NCBI GenBank assembly: GCA_023419055.1
Contig: JAEZYO010000229.1
Coordinates: forward strand, 1-25,646
Source: Pseudomonadota bacterium
GTDB taxonomy: Bacteria > Myxococcota > Polyangia > Polyangiales > Polyangiaceae
DNA: 25,646 nucleotides
Direction: 5' to 3'
Numbering within the stretch: the stretch's first letter is position 1; each line of letters starts with the position of its first letter. Position numbers and translations under genes: made by a program. Below the pieces are notes generated by a model. It saw only the letters and a list, made by a program, of their open reading frames with translations. It was not told the DNA's origin and did not search any database. Below are positions 1 to 8,767 of this stretch, piece after piece.

Positions 1-25
1 CGGGTCGACCGTACCATCCTGACGG

Positions 26-75
26 GGAGGTCGCAAAACGGAGGTCCGGCGAAACGTTCCCCGCGCGAAGCGTTC
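26..75. repeat. Two short direct-repeat pairs upstream of the methyltransferase gene
   Basis: GGAGGTC occurs at 26-32 and 40-46 (period 14). GCGAAACGTTC at 49-59 is followed by GCGAAGCGTTC at 65-75 (10 of 11 identical, period 16). The second copy also has CGAA/TTCG arms. Together they fill most of the leader before the first gene, so a regulatory role is possible, but copies this short can arise by chance. No recognisable promoter was identified here. Confidence 0.2.
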
Positions 76-81
76 GAGTTA

Positions 82-98
82 GGCTAGAAGGCCTAGCC
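82..98 (+). promoter_or_regulatory. Hairpin presenting the Shine-Dalgarno of the first gene in its loop
   Basis: GGCTAG (82-87) pairs perfectly with CTAGCC (93-98) across a 5-nt loop. The only Shine-Dalgarno-like sequence, GAAGG at 87-91, lies mostly in the loop and 8 nt before the GTG start at 100. The hairpin could modulate initiation. This is read directly from sequence and no regulator is implied. Confidence 0.35.
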
Positions 99-99
99 G

Positions 100-942
100 G
101 TGTTGCCCTTGTTCTCGGAACAGAAGCTCAGTCCTGCGGACGCTGCCATCTTCGAGACCTTCGTCGTTCCCCGATACCTGAGCTTGTTCGGGGATCTGAT
201 GCTCGAAATGCTCCTCGCGGGAAACGCCGCCCGCGTGGCTCACCTCGGCTGCCGCACCGGGTACCCCGATCTCAAAATCTACGAGCGCATCGATCAGGCC
301 GAAATCATCGGCTTCGATTTCTCGATTCCGGCGCTCGAGCTCGCCCGCAACAAGGCGGCGGTGCGGGGCGCGGACGGCATCGAGTATCGAGTCGAGGAGG
401 ATGGCCTCGACGGCATCGACGCGCAGCAGTTCACGCACGTCGTCGCGCTTCACCCGATCCTCAAGGCGGACGAGCGGCTCGAGCTCTTCAAGCAGGTGCG
501 GCGGCTGCTCTGCCCCGGTGGTCAGGCGCTGATCGCGCTGCCGCTGCGCGGGTCCTTTCAGGAAGTGCTCGATCTCTATCGCGAGTACGCGCTGAAATAC
601 GACGACACCGACTTCTCGAAGGCCGTGGAGCTCGCTATCGCGGCGCGCCCGAGCATCGAGTCGCTCTCGGAGGAGCTCGAAACCGTCGGCCTCGACGACG
701 TCGACATCGAAATCAGGCAGACTTCGCTGCCGTTCGACAGCGGTCGCGCCTTCGCGGAGGATCCGGTGAATCGTCTGCTGATTCAGCCCGAGATCCGCTC
801 CTGGCTGGGCGTGAGCGACGTCGTGAAGCCGCTCGAATACGTGCGCGACGCCATCGACAAGTACTGGTCGGAGAGCAAGCTCGAGCTCAGCATCACGGTC
901 GCGTGCGCCTCGGCGCGCGTACCGCTCGGCGACCAGTCTTAG
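100..942 (+). CDS. Putative class I SAM-dependent methyltransferase
   Basis: The 280-residue soluble protein resembles a Rossmann-fold class I methyltransferase. A motif I-like stretch, VAHLGCRTGYPDLKI (about residues 45-59), follows a helical N-terminal region. An acidic FDFS turn lies about 20 residues further on, where the SAM ribose-binding residue usually sits. VVALHPIL (motif IV position) and LLCPGGQALIALPL (post-motif region) complete the pattern. The C-terminal third is unfamiliar and may bind substrate. The substrate is unknown. The GTG start at 100 is used because an in-frame TAG lies at 94-96 and GAAGG sits 8 nt upstream; TTG at 103 or 109 remains possible. The gene converges on tamB, and the two stop regions overlap by 4 nt (939-942). 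Motif I is not a perfect GxGxG, so enzymatic activity is inferred rather than shown. Confidence 0.65.
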   Translation: MLPLFSEQKLSPADAAIFETFVVPRYLSLFGDLMLEMLLAGNAARVAHLGCRTGYPDLKIYERIDQAEIIGFDFSIPALELARNKAAVRGADGIEYRVEEDGLDGIDAQQFTHVVALHPILKADERLELFKQVRRLLCPGGQALIALPLRGSFQEVLDLYREYALKYDDTDFSKAVELAIAARPSIESLSEELETVGLDDVDIEIRQTSLPFDSGRAFAEDPVNRLLIQPEIRSWLGVSDVVKPLEYVRDAIDKYWSESKLELSITVACASARVPLGDQS

Positions 943-3900
943 TAACGGTACGTCCAGAGCAGGTCGAGCCCGGTGCCGATCGTCCCGATTTCCGTGCGGA
1001 GCGACCAGTTGCGCTTGAAGCGCCAGTCCACCGTGCCGCTGAAGGCGTTGTTCTGGTCGGCGTTCTCCGTTTGCGTGGCGGCCTTGTAGCTGCCCTCGAC
1101 CCAGATCTCGTCGCTGATCTGGACCGCGGCGGTGTACGTCGAGTAGGTGCGCTGTTCGAGCGTCTCGCTCGCGGTGCGCAGCTCGACGTTGCGGAGCGGC
1201 GTGTCGCTGAGCAGGCGATCCAGCACGCCCGCACCCACGCCGATGCCGGTGGCCGCGGCGTTGCCGCTGCCGCCGCTCTCGTCGCTCCCGGTCCCGCCCA
1301 GCAAGAGGGCGAACTTCTCCGCGTCGCTGCGCTCCGGGTCGCTCCTGAGCTTGAGCTTCGCCTCGCGGTAGGTGCCGGTGATGTCGACGAAGATCTGCGT
1401 CCCTTCGGGCGCGCGCCAGCTCGCCGTCACGTTGACGTGCGGGTTCGAGGCGTCCCCGGTGTCGAAGCGGATTTCTCCATTTTCGATCACGAAGGTCTTG
1501 CCCCAATATTCGACGCGCCCGCCCGGCTTCAGGTTGATCGTCCCGCCGATCTTGGTCTCTTCCGTGAGCTCGATCGTGGCAACTCCGGTCAGCGGGACGC
1601 TGAGATCGGAGCGCACGACCTTCACGGACTGGCCGAGCTCGAACACGAGCTCCCACGGCTTCGCCTCCTCGCGCTTCTTCCGCCGAGGCTCGCTGATCGG
1701 TTGCAGGATGGCGATCGATCGATTGGGGTCGATGGAGATGACGTTACGCCCGCTCGAGGGGGGGAGCTCGGCCGTGGCTTTGGGTACCGTGATCATGACC
1801 GTCATGCGGTCTTCGCTCGGCAGGAGATCCAAGAAGGCGCTGCCGGTGGCGTTCGCCTGGGAGACGCCCTCGATCAGGATCGGGACGTCGGTCGTGTTCA
1901 CGTTCGCGCGCGCGCGGGTGAGCTTTAGTCCTTCGAGGTAAACGTCCGCGGTCGCCGTCACGTTCGTGGAGCGCGCCCGAGACGCCGCCGAGAAGTCTCG
2001 GATCTCGATCACGGTGCGCCCGCCCTGCGTGCGTGTCTTGGCGGAGAAGGTGACGTCGTTGAGGCGCATCCCCAGGCCCTGGAACTGCATCGAGCCGCCC
2101 TGCATGGCCACGTTGCCGCTGACGTCTCCCTGCCACTCTTCGCTTTTCGGGTTGCTCGACGGCTCGAGCGCGAGCTTGACGACGCCGTCGATGCGCCCGT
2201 TGAGCTCGGAGAAGACGTCTCGCAAGACCGGCGCGAGGATCACGGCGTCGACGCCCTGAGCGCGCGCGCCGAGCGAGAGCGGGCTCTTGCGATCGAGCGC
2301 GGGGACGTAGCCGCGCCACGAGAGCGCCGCGTTGAACTCGCCGCTGATGACGCCGGGCCGCTGCTCGAAGCGCGCGAGGCCGCGCAGGGCGCGCCCGTCG
2401 GAGCGCACCTCGAGCGCACCGTCTCCGACGGCGATCTCGTCGATCGACAGCTGGTCCACGTTGACGCGCGCGTTCAGCTGAGGGCGATCGCCCCCTTGGT
2501 CCAGCACGACCTCTCCTCGCAGGCCGCCGCGTATCCCGCTCCGGCCGAGCGGCGCGATGGCCTGGATCGGGAGGCCTTCGAGCTTGAGGATGACGTCGCC
2601 GTCGAAGACCTGTGGCGGCATGCCCGGGCTCTGGAGTCCCTCGGCGCGCAGGTCGAGCTTGCCCGCGGAGCGCAGCGTCGCCACGCGCTCACCGCGGCAA
2701 GGCGCGCGCTCGTCCGCGAGGAAGGCGCGGCCGGTGACCGAGAGCTCCGCGGTCTCTTCGGAGTAGTCGATACGACCGCAGACATCGACCGGGACAGCGG
2801 TCTTCGAGGTGCCCACGACCAGGTTGGCGAGCGAGGTGTTGGCGCTGATGATGGGGGTCGTCACGCTGCCGCCGACCGTGACGTCGGCTCGCAGCACGCC
2901 GCGCACCGACGCCGGGCGCACGATGTCGGGCAGCGTCTCGAGCGGGCGGGCGTCGACCACCACCTTCCCGAGCAACGTGGCGCGTGAGAGCTCGACGCCG
3001 AGGCGCTCCGGCGCCTTCACGAGCTCCCCGACCGGGAGATTGCTCCGCAGGGTGGCGGTGGCGAGCGAGCCGGAGCCGTCGAGCAGGCGGAGGGTCGCGT
3101 CCACGTCCCCGCTCGGTCCGTCGACGCGGGCGCCCAGCTGCGCCTCGATGCCCTGGATCACGAGCGGCGGCTCGCCCTTCTCCTCGCCGGCGCGCACCAC
3201 CGTCAGCCCGGCCGTGCCGGCGAGCACCGTCACGGCCGGGAGCGCGTCGGGATCCTCCCTCGCGATCACGGCCTGGCCGCTCAATTTGCCCTGCACGGCT
3301 TCGATGCGCGCCGAGTCGGGGAAGAGCGGCGAAAGGTAGGAGAGGTCGAGCTCGTCGAGACGGAGCTCCGTGCGGCCGGTGGCGCGCCGGTAGCTCTCGA
3401 TTTCGGCGGCGCTGCCGGCGAGCTTCAAGTTGAACTGCGTGGTGCCGTGCCCGATCCCCGCGAGCGTCGTCCGCGCCGTGCCGTCGAGCCTGTCGCCGTC
3501 GAGCGATGCTTCGAGCGCCACGCCGAGGCCCGAGACGTTCTCGACGGAGCCTTGCACGAGCTCGAGCTCGACGCGGCCGCGCTGCACGTCGTCGGCCACC
3601 ACGACTTCGGCGTCGACGTCGAGCTTGCCGCCGATTCGACCGCGCGGGAGCCCGAGGAGATTCGAGAGCACGTCGAGGTCGACGTCTTTTCCGCGCGCCT
3701 CGATGTTGACGAGGCGCGGGCGGATCGAGATCGAGCCCTCCAGATCGCCTGCGCCCGTGAGGCTGAGATCGGCGATCTCGATGCGATCCTTCTCGATGGC
3801 GACGCGCTCGGCCCGCGCTCGGACGTTCGTGCGGTCGTTCTTGATCTCGAGCTCCACGCCGCTCACCCGGGGGCCGTGATCGAGCTCGATCTTGGCCTTG

Positions 3901-5549
3901 GCGTCGACGCTGGGTCCGTCCGGCGAGCTCAAGCTCGCCGTCAGCGCGGGGCGCAGCGTAGAGCCCCGGGTCTCTGCCTTCACGCTTTCGAAGTTCCGAC
4001 CCAGCGCGTTCAGATCGCTGCCGACGAGCCGGCTCACCACGTCGAGGCGCTCGGGTCGATCGATCGGGCCGCTCGCCCGTATCACGACCTTGCCTCTCGC
4101 GAGCGCGAGGTCGCTCGTACGGAGGTCCTCGAGATCGGCGGTCAGGGTCGCCTCGAGCTGCTTCTCCTCGAGCGAAGCCTCGAGCTTGCCATCCGCGTAG
4201 CCCGTCGCCTTGACGAAGCTCGCGATGCGGGGCGACTTCTCGAGGCGGAAGCGGCGGGTCGTCGCGACGAGCTCGAGCTTGCCGCCGGGGTGCGCCGTGA
4301 AGTCGACGCGCAGCGGCAAGCCGCGCTCGTGCGCGTTGGCGCGCGCGTCGAAGCGACCCTGCTCGAGCGTCCCCGTGAGATCGAGCGCCGGCACCGTCAC
4401 GTCGGCGAGATCGAAGGCGTCTGTCTGCGCGTTGACTTCCGCTGCGACCCCTTGGGGTGAGCTCCAGAGCGAGAGGGTGGTGAAGCCGTTCACGCGCGTC
4501 TCCGGCATCTCCGGCCAGATCGCCCGCAAATCCACGTCCTTTCCCGTGACTTCGAGGTTCACGCCGACGTCGCCCGAGAGCCGGGTGATGCCCGTGGCGT
4601 CGAGCACGGAGGAGCCGACCTTCAGGGTCGCCGTCGTCGCGAGGTGCTCGGTGACGCCCGTCGCCTCCACGTGCCCGCTGGCGACCGCCTGCACGGGCCA
4701 GTCGGGCCACAGCGCGCGGACCGCGTCCGGCTCGGCGCGCGGGAGGTCGACGCTGACCTTCAGCACGCCGGAGTCGATCCGCACGACGCTGTCGACCTGC
4801 ACCTCCCCGAAGTAGCCGTCGAACGAGGTCCAGACGTGGCGATCGCCGCGCAGGTGGAAGCTCGCGATGCCGCGCAGATCGGCGCCCGCGAGGCCGCGCC
4901 ACGTCGTCGCGAAGCGAGGGACGTCCACGGCGACACCCACCGGGGTGACGAGCACCTGCCCGCGCGCGCCCCGGAGCTCGGCCTCCAACGTCGGCAGGTC
5001 GCCGACCTTGCCCCGGGCGAACCCCTGATCGAGCTCGATGTTCGGCAGCCAGACGCGGATCTGACGCGAGCTCGTCGAGGTGGACGCTGACTTCTGCTCC
5101 TCGGGGCGGAGCTCGAACGCGCGGGCGATGTTCAGCGAGCCGGTCTCGGGATCCGGCTCCACGTAGGCCTCGGCGCGCTCGACGCGGACGTAGGGGATGG
5201 CGAGCGTGACGCGCGTCTCCGACGAGAGCAGGCGCTTCACGAGCTCCACCGAGTCGAGCTCGGCCCGCAGGTTCCGGACCTTGAGCACGACGCGACCCTC
5301 CGGATCGGCGACCGTGACCTCGTCGGCCACGAAGCGGTTGGCGGAGAGCTTCGAGACGCCACCGACCTCGAAGCTGCCGAGGAAGAGGTCGTTCAGGATC
5401 GAGGCCGTGACGCTCGAGGCGAGGCGCCGACCCGCGGGCAAGTCGAGGTGCAGCACGAAGGCCGCGGACGACGCGCCCGCGAAGACCAGGAAGAGCGCCG
5501 CGCCCGCCACGACGCGACCGAACCAGCGGGCCGCGGTGTACGGGTTCAT
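939..5549 (-). CDS. tamB: Translocation and assembly module subunit TamB (DUF490/AsmA-like)
   Basis: The protein has about 1536 residues, longer than E. coli TamB. A single signal-anchor helix (about residues 10-34) is followed by a very long, low-cysteine, beta-rich periplasmic region. The family-typical C-terminal TamB/DUF490 domain includes GTINLKPGGRVEYWGKTF and then ENGEIRF near residues 1330-1360. The chain ends in aromatic Tyr-Arg-Tyr. TamB proteins span the periplasm and work with the Omp85 protein TamA in outer-membrane protein or phospholipid delivery. The ATG at 5549 is preferred because it directly precedes the hydrophobic anchor, has GAGGG about 10 nt upstream, and lies 19 nt after the tamA-like stop. 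Longer starts would run into that upstream gene and add unrelated arginine-rich sequence. The gene is probably co-transcribed with the upstream barrel gene. Confidence 0.9.
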   Translation of the reverse strand: MNPYTAARWFGRVVAGAALFLVFAGASSAAFVLHLDLPAGRRLASSVTASILNDLFLGSFEVGGVSKLSANRFVADEVTVADPEGRVVLKVRNLRAELDSVELVKRLLSSETRVTLAIPYVRVERAEAYVEPDPETGSLNIARAFELRPEEQKSASTSTSSRQIRVWLPNIELDQGFARGKVGDLPTLEAELRGARGQVLVTPVGVAVDVPRFATTWRGLAGADLRGIASFHLRGDRHVWTSFDGYFGEVQVDSVVRIDSGVLKVSVDLPRAEPDAVRALWPDWPVQAVASGHVEATGVTEHLATTATLKVGSSVLDATGITRLSGDVGVNLEVTGKDVDLRAIWPEMPETRVNGFTTLSLWSSPQGVAAEVNAQTDAFDLADVTVPALDLTGTLEQGRFDARANAHERGLPLRVDFTAHPGGKLELVATTRRFRLEKSPRIASFVKATGYADGKLEASLEEKQLEATLTADLEDLRTSDLALARGKVVIRASGPIDRPERLDVVSRLVGSDLNALGRNFESVKAETRGSTLRPALTASLSSPDGPSVDAKAKIELDHGPRVSGVELEIKNDRTNVRARAERVAIEKDRIEIADLSLTGAGDLEGSISIRPRLVNIEARGKDVDLDVLSNLLGLPRGRIGGKLDVDAEVVVADDVQRGRVELELVQGSVENVSGLGVALEASLDGDRLDGTARTTLAGIGHGTTQFNLKLAGSAAEIESYRRATGRTELRLDELDLSYLSPLFPDSARIEAVQGKLSGQAVIAREDPDALPAVTVLAGTAGLTVVRAGEEKGEPPLVIQGIEAQLGARVDGPSGDVDATLRLLDGSGSLATATLRSNLPVGELVKAPERLGVELSRATLLGKVVVDARPLETLPDIVRPASVRGVLRADVTVGGSVTTPIISANTSLANLVVGTSKTAVPVDVCGRIDYSEETAELSVTGRAFLADERAPCRGERVATLRSAGKLDLRAEGLQSPGMPPQVFDGDVILKLEGLPIQAIAPLGRSGIRGGLRGEVVLDQGGDRPQLNARVNVDQLSIDEIAVGDGALEVRSDGRALRGLARFEQRPGVISGEFNAALSWRGYVPALDRKSPLSLGARAQGVDAVILAPVLRDVFSELNGRIDGVVKLALEPSSNPKSEEWQGDVSGNVAMQGGSMQFQGLGMRLNDVTFSAKTRTQGGRTVIEIRDFSAASRARSTNVTATADVYLEGLKLTRARANVNTTDVPILIEGVSQANATGSAFLDLLPSEDRMTVMITVPKATAELPPSSGRNVISIDPNRSIAILQPISEPRRKKREEAKPWELVFELGQSVKVVRSDLSVPLTGVATIELTEETKIGGTINLKPGGRVEYWGKTFVIENGEIRFDTGDASNPHVNVTASWRAPEGTQIFVDITGTYREAKLKLRSDPERSDAEKFALLLGGTGSDESGGSGNAAATGIGVGAGVLDRLLSDTPLRNVELRTASETLEQRTYSTYTAAVQISDEIWVEGSYKAATQTENADQNNAFSGTVDWRFKRNWSLRTEIGTIGTGLDLLWTYRY

Positions 5550-5568
5550 CGGAGCGCGCCCTCGAGCA

Positions 5569-7749
5569 TCAGATGGCTTCCCCGATCGCGAAGTGCAGCA
5601 TGAGGGGAGTCCAGTACTGATTGAGGAAGTTGTCGGCGGCCGCGCCGGAAGGTGAGCCGCCTTCGTCGCCGATTTCGCGTTCTCCGAATTCTTGGAGGTA
5701 GGGAACCCGGTAGGCCAAATCCAGGCGTAAGGGTCCCACGGGCGTGCTGTAACGCAACCCGAGCCCCGGCGAGAGGTGGGGCCGATCGAGCCGGATCGTG
5801 TGGGTGCGGCGTAAATCGCTGGCGTCGACGAACACCACGCCACCGAGGTCGCCCGCGAGCGGAAAGCGCGCCTCGATGGAAGCCTCCCAGAGCGTGAGAC
5901 CGCCGAGCGGACGAATGCACGCTTCGGGGGTCCGCTCACAGTTCGCCGGGTTGGCGCCAGGGATCAAGAAGCCGACCGGACCGTGCGGGCCGACCCCGCG
6001 ATAGGGATAGCCGCGGTTCGAGCTCGGGCCGCCGGAGTAGAAGGCTCTCAAGAGGAGCTTCTGCTGATCGCGGATGACGGCCGGATTCGTGGGATCGTTC
6101 GGGCTGTTCGGGTCGGGCGGGTTGTTGACGACGAGCTGACGGTCGAGCGTCTCGCCGTAGTCCGCCGGGAACAAGAAGCCGAAGTTCAGGCGAGTCGCGA
6201 GCGTCGTCCCGCGGCCGAAGAAGTTACGAATGAAGGTGCGGAGCTCCGGCTGGAGCTTCGCATCGGAGACCGTGCCACCGAAAATGAAGCCCGCGACCTG
6301 GAGCGAATTCGCGAAGACGATGTCGAGCTTGTTCTCGATCAAGACGGCTTCGAACACGGACTCGAACTCGGGGAACGAGACCAGCACCTTCTGCAAGACG
6401 GCGTCACCGTTCTCGTCGACCGGCGTCTTGCCTTGGTAGAAGATCGGAAAGTTCGCCTGCCAGTTGTAGCTCGGGCGGAGGAGCACCTTGTGAGACTGAG
6501 TGATCGGAGGCGCAGCGCCGGGGAAGAGGCGCTCGACGCCGCCGCGGGTCGTCACCTGGTGGTAGCCGAGGATCTGCTCGCGGTTCGGATCTACCTCTGG
6601 TGGCAGCGGATAGAGCACCGGGTAGAGCTGGTAGCTTGCCGCGAGGAACCCCGTCGTGCGCGCCTCGAAGAACGAGGGCTGAGTGAGCTGCGTGCTGAGC
6701 TTGTACTCTCCGAGCAGCTTCACCGGCCGCTCGAGGCGCTGGATGCTCGTGGGAAAGAGCGTGACGCCGGGGCGTGCCTCGATGCCGAGGGTGCGCATCC
6801 CTCCCAAGAAATTGCGATCTTCCCAGCCTGCGCGAGCGTGAAAGCTCAGCCGGATCGTGTCGAGGCGCGTGCCCCCGCCGATGCGGACGGTGCGAAGCTT
6901 GGCCTCCTGCACCACGATCTGGAGCGGGACCCGGCGCGACTCGGGGCGCGAGGTGTCCTGACGCACTTCGACGCGCGAGAAGACGCCGAGGTTCGAGAGC
7001 GCGAGCTCCGCGTCTTCGATGTCCGTGCTCGAGTAGTTTCCACCCTCGAGGATGCCGAGCACGTCCCTGACCTGACCTTCGGGGATCTCCTTCAGCCCGA
7101 TGATCTGGATCGGGCCGTAGAGCGCCGGCGGCCCTGGATCGACCTTGTAGGTGACGTGGGCGGCGTGCTTGGCGATATCGACGCGCGCCTTGCCTTCGAC
7201 CTTCGCGAACGCGAAGCCGCTCGCCCGCAGCGCGCGGAGGATCCGCTCCTTGTCGGCTTCGAACTCCGCCTCGTCGAAGATCACTCCGGCGACGAGGCTC
7301 TTTCCCGCCACGGCTTCGCGAGTCGCCGCGGAAGCGTCGAGCGGCAGCGAGCCGAGGCCGGGCGCTTCCGCTTCGACGACGCGCACCGGCTCACCCTCGT
7401 GCACTCGGAGCTCGACTCGCACGTGGTGCGGGTCGGTGTGGACGACGCGCGCGGCGGTGACTTTGGCCTCGTAGTAGCCGCGTGCTCGGTACGCGCGCTC
7501 GACGCGCTCGAGGTCGCGCGCGAGCACGGTCGGGTCGTAGATCTCGTACTCGAGGACGCGCGGGATCACCTCGAAGAGGCGCGGAGACGCCGCCGTCGCC
7601 AACCCCTCCACGATCGGGTCGGTCTCGACGACGCCATCCGATTCGAGCTCCACGGCCGAGACGACCGGTCGCGAGGGGTAGGGCCGGCAGCCCGTGAGCA
7701 CCGAAATGAGGAAGAGCGTGCCAAGCTTTCCGGCATGACACGCCCTCAT
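5569..7749 (-). CDS. TamA/TamL-like Omp85-family outer membrane protein with lipobox
   Basis: The 726-residue protein begins with a hydrophobic signal ending in Leu-Thr-Gly-Cys at residues 18-21, a good lipobox. Signal peptidase II cleavage would leave lipidated Cys21. Three POTRA-like segments follow (about 29-122, 123-205 and 212-284), then a beta-barrel region (about 288-726). The barrel has the Omp85 loop motif as NRGYPYRG (from residue 578) and the C-terminal pattern GLGLRYSTPVGPLRLDL. TamA works with TamB in the outer membrane, and tamB starts 19 nt downstream. Lipidated TamA variants (TamL) are described mainly in Bacteroidetes, so lipidation here is noteworthy. BamA is less likely because there are three rather than five POTRA domains and tamB is adjacent. 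ATG 7749 has GGAG about 6 nt upstream. Confidence 0.88.
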   Translation of the reverse strand: MRACHAGKLGTLFLISVLTGCRPYPSRPVVSAVELESDGVVETDPIVEGLATAASPRLFEVIPRVLEYEIYDPTVLARDLERVERAYRARGYYEAKVTAARVVHTDPHHVRVELRVHEGEPVRVVEAEAPGLGSLPLDASAATREAVAGKSLVAGVIFDEAEFEADKERILRALRASGFAFAKVEGKARVDIAKHAAHVTYKVDPGPPALYGPIQIIGLKEIPEGQVRDVLGILEGGNYSSTDIEDAELALSNLGVFSRVEVRQDTSRPESRRVPLQIVVQEAKLRTVRIGGGTRLDTIRLSFHARAGWEDRNFLGGMRTLGIEARPGVTLFPTSIQRLERPVKLLGEYKLSTQLTQPSFFEARTTGFLAASYQLYPVLYPLPPEVDPNREQILGYHQVTTRGGVERLFPGAAPPITQSHKVLLRPSYNWQANFPIFYQGKTPVDENGDAVLQKVLVSFPEFESVFEAVLIENKLDIVFANSLQVAGFIFGGTVSDAKLQPELRTFIRNFFGRGTTLATRLNFGFLFPADYGETLDRQLVVNNPPDPNSPNDPTNPAVIRDQQKLLLRAFYSGGPSSNRGYPYRGVGPHGPVGFLIPGANPANCERTPEACIRPLGGLTLWEASIEARFPLAGDLGGVVFVDASDLRRTHTIRLDRPHLSPGLGLRYSTPVGPLRLDLAYRVPYLQEFGEREIGDEGGSPSGAAADNFLNQYWTPLMLHFAIGEAI

Positions 7750-7826
7750 CGTTGCTCCGCGTCTGATGGAATTCGGAGCGGCTATGGCCTGGTCAGCGTC
7801 TATTCACGCTCGAGTCAGCGCGCCGC

Positions 7827-8534
7827 TCACTTCGGTGCCTTGCGCTTGACGCCGGGGAGCGTAGCAAGCTCGGGCGCCGGCTCAAGCTGTGTCATTTCGA
7901 TATAGGTCAGGATGCCCTGGTACGGGTCCGCTTCGGTACCAGCGGACGCCTGCGTGAAGGTCGTCGAATAGGTGCCCGTCACGGTCACCTTCGCGCCCAC
8001 GGCGGGCAGAGGGTTCGGCGTCTTCACACCCCAGAAGCTGTCGAGGTGCTCGACGTTCTCCTTACCTTTGTCGAACTCTTCGATCGCGTCGTAGATCTGC
8101 GCGAAATTCGAGGCCCAGCCCATGACCTTGATGCTCTCCGACTCCGGGGCATCTTTGCTGTCGCCGATCCAGAAGATCGGAACGGGGGGCTTGCAGTCCT
8201 CGGGATCGGCCTTGCCACCCTTGTGGACCGCACACGGCGGCGCGTCCGCGAGGTTCGTCTTGGTGATGTAACCCGTGATGCTGAGCTTCTTGCCGGCCAC
8301 GTCCTTACGATGCACGCGGCTGCGGAGGTAGTAGCTCACGCCGGAGACCGTGTAGGCATCGCCCACTTTGACGGGCTTCTTCGGCATGTTGGGGACCGGC
8401 GGCACTGCTGCCTTGGGCCCGGAGTGCGGGGGCTTGGGCTCGTACTTCGTTTCATCACCGCCGCAGGCGGAGAGCGAGAGGGCTGCAATGAGCAGCGCCG
8501 GAACACGAGCCGATCGAAGCAACTTGGGCGACAT
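7827..8534 (-). CDS. Hypothetical outer-surface or periplasmic lipoprotein
   Basis: The 235-residue protein has a type II signal: a basic N-terminus, a hydrophobic core ending in LSLSAC, then GGDE. This predicts signal peptidase II processing. A proline/lysine-rich linker leads to a globular part with two segments resembling beta-barrel strands of an OB-type fold (around KKLSITGYITKTN and AKVTVTGTYSTTF). Two cysteines flank a short insert (PPCAVHKGGKADPEDCKPP) and may form a disulfide. I do not recognise a family. The start at 8534 is chosen because the signal peptide begins there and GAGGAGG lies 9 nt upstream; a longer reading back to 8750 has no signal sequence. The tamA-like gene starts 77 nt downstream on the same strand, so the two may be co-transcribed. 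Confidence 0.75.
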   Translation of the reverse strand: MSPKLLRSARVPALLIAALSLSACGGDETKYEPKPPHSGPKAAVPPVPNMPKKPVKVGDAYTVSGVSYYLRSRVHRKDVAGKKLSITGYITKTNLADAPPCAVHKGGKADPEDCKPPVPIFWIGDSKDAPESESIKVMGWASNFAQIYDAIEEFDKGKENVEHLDSFWGVKTPNPLPAVGAKVTVTGTYSTTFTQASAGTEADPYQGILTYIEMTQLEPAPELATLPGVKRKAPK

Positions 8535-8596
8535 ACTGGCGGGCCTCCTCGAAAACTCCGCTGCACAGTAGTCTGCGTTCTGCCGGTACTGCAAGG

Positions 8597-8657
8597 GTGG
8601 TTCACTCTCTTCAACCACCTGGGTTGGATACTCTACGGAAACACCGGAAAATTTCCG
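8597..8657. promoter_or_regulatory. Inverted repeats in the divergent lipoprotein/phosphatase promoter region
   Basis: The 233-bp region between the divergent genes contains GTGGTT (8597-8602) paired with AACCAC (8613-8618), and a 13-bp palindrome CGGAAA-A-TTTCCG (8645-8657). No T-tract follows the first repeat, so it is not a typical terminator. The palindrome is AT-richer than its surroundings and could be an operator. No convincing -35/-10 pair was identified. The rest of the region shows nothing recognisable. Confidence 0.25.
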
Positions 8658-8767
8658 CGCCAGTGTGCCCCATCCCGAGAATTGAACCGCTGGCCGGGTT
8701 GGAGCGGGCGAAACGGGGAGCGGATTGAAGGTCGACGGGGGAGCGCCCACCGGTACCCTTCCGAGGC

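Noticed and set aside
5550..5939. Upstream extension of tamB to a start at 5939
   Set aside because: The extra 130 residues are out-of-frame sequence of the tamA-like gene, and the signal anchor and ribosome-binding site point to 5549.
8597..8618. Intrinsic terminator at the GTGGTT/AACCAC repeat
   Set aside because: There is no T-tract on either strand, and it sits in a divergent promoter region rather than after a gene.
8663..8700. tRNA-like sequence around CGAGAATTGAACC
   Set aside because: No matching acceptor stem, anticodon arm or conserved T-loop could be found nearby.
8535..8750. Longer lipoprotein reading from 8750
   Set aside because: The extension would bury the lipoprotein signal at residue 73; GAGGAGG precedes 8534.
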